Below are positions 5,617 through 6,680 of a DNA stretch of 6,680 nt, piece after piece (the first letter of the stretch is position 1; each line of letters opens with the position of its first letter). This stretch comes from Kiritimatiellia bacterium. GTDB taxonomy: Bacteria > Verrucomicrobiota > Kiritimatiellia > RFP12 > UBA1067. The notes under the pieces were generated by a model, which was given only the letters and a program-made list of their open reading frames with translations, was not told the DNA's origin and did no database searches. The DNA lies in the NCBI GenBank assembly GCA_017547265.1, contig JAFYQC010000230.1:1-6680 (forward strand), read 5' to 3'. Position numbers and translations under genes: made by a program.

Positions 5617-6680
5617 TGGCAGTGGCTGGCAACATCGAGATCATCAACGCAAAGGTCCACAACCTGCGGGGAATCGACGTCACGATTCCCCGCAACTCTC
5701 TCACGGTTGTCACGGGGCTTTCGGGTTCGGGCAAGTCGTCGCTTGCGTTTGACACGCTATATGCAGAAGGCCAGCGTCGCTACGTCGAATCGCTTTCCGC
5801 GTATGCGCGGCAGTTCCTCGACAGGATGCAGAAGCCCGACGTCGAGAAGATTGAAGGGCTTTCGCCTGCTATTTCCATCGAGCAGCGCACGACGAGCGGC
5901 AATCCGCGTTCGATCGTCGCGACCGTCACCGAGATACACGACTACCTGCGAATCCTCTACGGATCGATTGCGGTAGCGCATTGCCCGCATTGCGGCAAGC
6001 CGGTCGTGAAGCAGTCGGCCGAGCAGATCGTGGAGGCGATTATTAGGGGACATGAGGCAGGGGCGACCCGGTCATCATTGGTAGGGGCGACTCTCACCCC
6101 TCTAGCGACCGCTGACGCGGCTCGCTTCGCTCGGGGGATACGAGACGCCCGCGGACGCGTCGGAGACGCGTCCCTACCAGACGCCAACGCTGGAAGGAAG
6201 ATTATAATTTATGCGCCGCTTGTGAAGGGCAAGAAGGGGCGGCACGAAGAGCCGCTTGCGGCAGTGAAGCGCAACGGCTTTGCGCGCGTCAGGATCGACG
6301 GCACGATATATCCCGTCGACGAGCTTCCCGCGCTCGACAAGAAAAAGGCGCACACCATTGACGTCGTGGTTGACCGTCTCGTGATTCCAGCAGCGCCCGA
6401 CGCTGCGTTCAAGACACGTCTCACCGACTCTGTCGAACTTGCCCTCAAGACCGGCAAGGGAATTCTTATGGTAGGGGCGTCTCTCCGAGACGCCAGCGGA
6501 CGCGTCGGAGACGCGCCCCTACCAGACGCCAGCGGACGCGTCGGAGACGCGCCCCTACCAGAGGTAACCTATTCAGACCTCAACGCGTGTCCCGATTGCG
6601 GCATTTCGTTTGACGAGCTGAAGGCGCGGTCGTTTTCGTTCAACTCGCCGTTCGGCGCGTGCCCGACGTGCGCGGGGCTC
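5616..6680 (+). CDS. uvrA: UvrABC excision nuclease subunit A, N-terminal part (3' end outside window)
   Basis: UvrA is the ATPase that finds bulky DNA lesions and loads UvrB in nucleotide excision repair. The frame stays open for 355 codons to the window edge. The match is unmistakable: IEIINAKVHNL, Walker A GLSGSGKS (34-41), AFDTLYAEGQRRYVESLSAY, IEGLSPAISIEQRTTS, NPRSIVATVTEIHDYLRILY, a CPHC pair (123-126), then APLVKGKKG, KKKAHTIDVVVDRL, and the first half of the zinc module CPDC (325-328) and CPTC (349-352), spaced by 20 residues. Two palindromic repeats are read in frame, residues 155-188 and 285-315, both in the UvrB-binding region. Allowing for the start offset, the first zinc cysteine lies about 69 residues later than E. 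coli Cys253; the repeats supply about 65 of these. ATG 5616 is the annotated start; GTG 5622 has better Shine-Dalgarno spacing. No stop or frameshift is seen, so the gene is probably functional. Confidence 0.95.
   Translation, partial: MAVAGNIEIINAKVHNLRGIDVTIPRNSLTVVTGLSGSGKSSLAFDTLYAEGQRRYVESLSAYARQFLDRMQKPDVEKIEGLSPAISIEQRTTSGNPRSIVATVTEIHDYLRILYGSIAVAHCPHCGKPVVKQSAEQIVEAIIRGHEAGATRSSLVGATLTPLATADAARFARGIRDARGRVGDASLPDANAGRKIIIYAPLVKGKKGRHEEPLAAVKRNGFARVRIDGTIYPVDELPALDKKKAHTIDVVVDRLVIPAAPDAAFKTRLTDSVELALKTGKGILMVGASLRDASGRVGDAPLPDASGRVGDAPLPEVTYSDLNACPDCGISFDELKARSFSFNSPFGACPTCAGL
6079..6179 (+). repeat. Palindromic element copy B, in frame within uvrA
   Basis: A 101-bp element with inverted ends: TGGTAGGGGCG (6079-6089) and CGTCCCTACCA (6169-6179), matching at 10 of 11 positions when one is reversed. 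The left 77 bp match copy A at 75 positions; the right 36 bp (6144-6179) match the copy C unit at 34 of 36. It is read as UvrA residues 155-188, from LVGATLTPLA to GRVGDASLP. It sits between QIVEAIIRG and KIIIYAPLVKG, which are nearly adjacent in other UvrA proteins. The other two forward frames are closed by TAG or TGA within the element. Confidence 0.92.
6469..6560 (+). repeat. Palindromic element copy C with 36-bp tandem duplication, in frame within uvrA
   Basis: Positions 6469-6524 form a near-perfect hairpin: TGGTAGGGGCGTCTCTCCGA (6469-6488) pairs with 6505-6524 at 18 of 20 positions around a 16-base loop. The right-hand 36 bp (6489-6524) is repeated without any difference at 6525-6560. 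Each copy is twelve codons encoding DASGRVGDAPLP. The whole is read as UvrA residues 285-315, between TGKGIL and EVTYSDLNACPDC. Copy C lacks the left-central part shared by copies A and B, so it is a short form of the family. Confidence 0.92.

Noticed and set aside
5524..6560. The palindromic copies as insertion sequences or typical MITEs
   Set aside because: No transposase is present and I could find no target-site duplications at copies B or C; calling them a transposon would go beyond the evidence.
5616..6680. uvrA as a pseudogene disrupted by repeats
   Set aside because: The frame is uninterrupted across both repeats and all visible ATPase and zinc motifs are intact.

Overview
The window carries four genes, all on the + strand: a secretin (its 5' end lies outside the window), coaE, rho and uvrA (its 3' end lies outside). 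Composition is GC-rich and genes are tightly packed. The large secretin with TPR-like repeats, the adjacent coaE-rho pair (also adjacent in Chlamydia, from memory) and a Rho with a long Q/N/G-rich leader point to the PVC superphylum, perhaps Verrucomicrobiota/Kiritimatiellota. This placement is inference; no rRNA or other marker is present.

Layout: 1-3230 is a long secretin CDS that enters the window already open. It begins with a Pro/Ala/Glu-rich tandem-repeat segment and ends in a canonical secretin C-terminus. coaE (3238-3804) starts 7 bp later and is probably co-transcribed. A 150-bp spacer made almost wholly of degenerate CTGACYC-type heptamers separates coaE from rho (3955-5514). A 101-bp spacer, mostly one palindromic element, separates rho from uvrA (5616 to the window end).

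The genes have separate roles: an outer-membrane secretion or pilus channel, the last step of CoA synthesis, transcription termination, and nucleotide excision repair. No single new pathway is visible.

The most unusual feature is invasion of coding sequence by short repeats. Family 1 is a palindromic element with TGGTAGGGGCG ends. It occurs once between rho and uvrA and twice inside uvrA. Both uvrA copies are read through in the same frame and add about 65 residues to the UvrB-binding region. Family 2 is a heptamer array, present in one orientation as a 42-bp, 14-codon in-frame insert in coaE and in the opposite orientation in the coaE-rho spacer. Family 3 is a three-copy octamer array that supplies exactly the last eight codons of coaE. 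The closest known parallel is the Rickettsia palindromic elements, which also insert in frame into protein genes; no homology to them is claimed.
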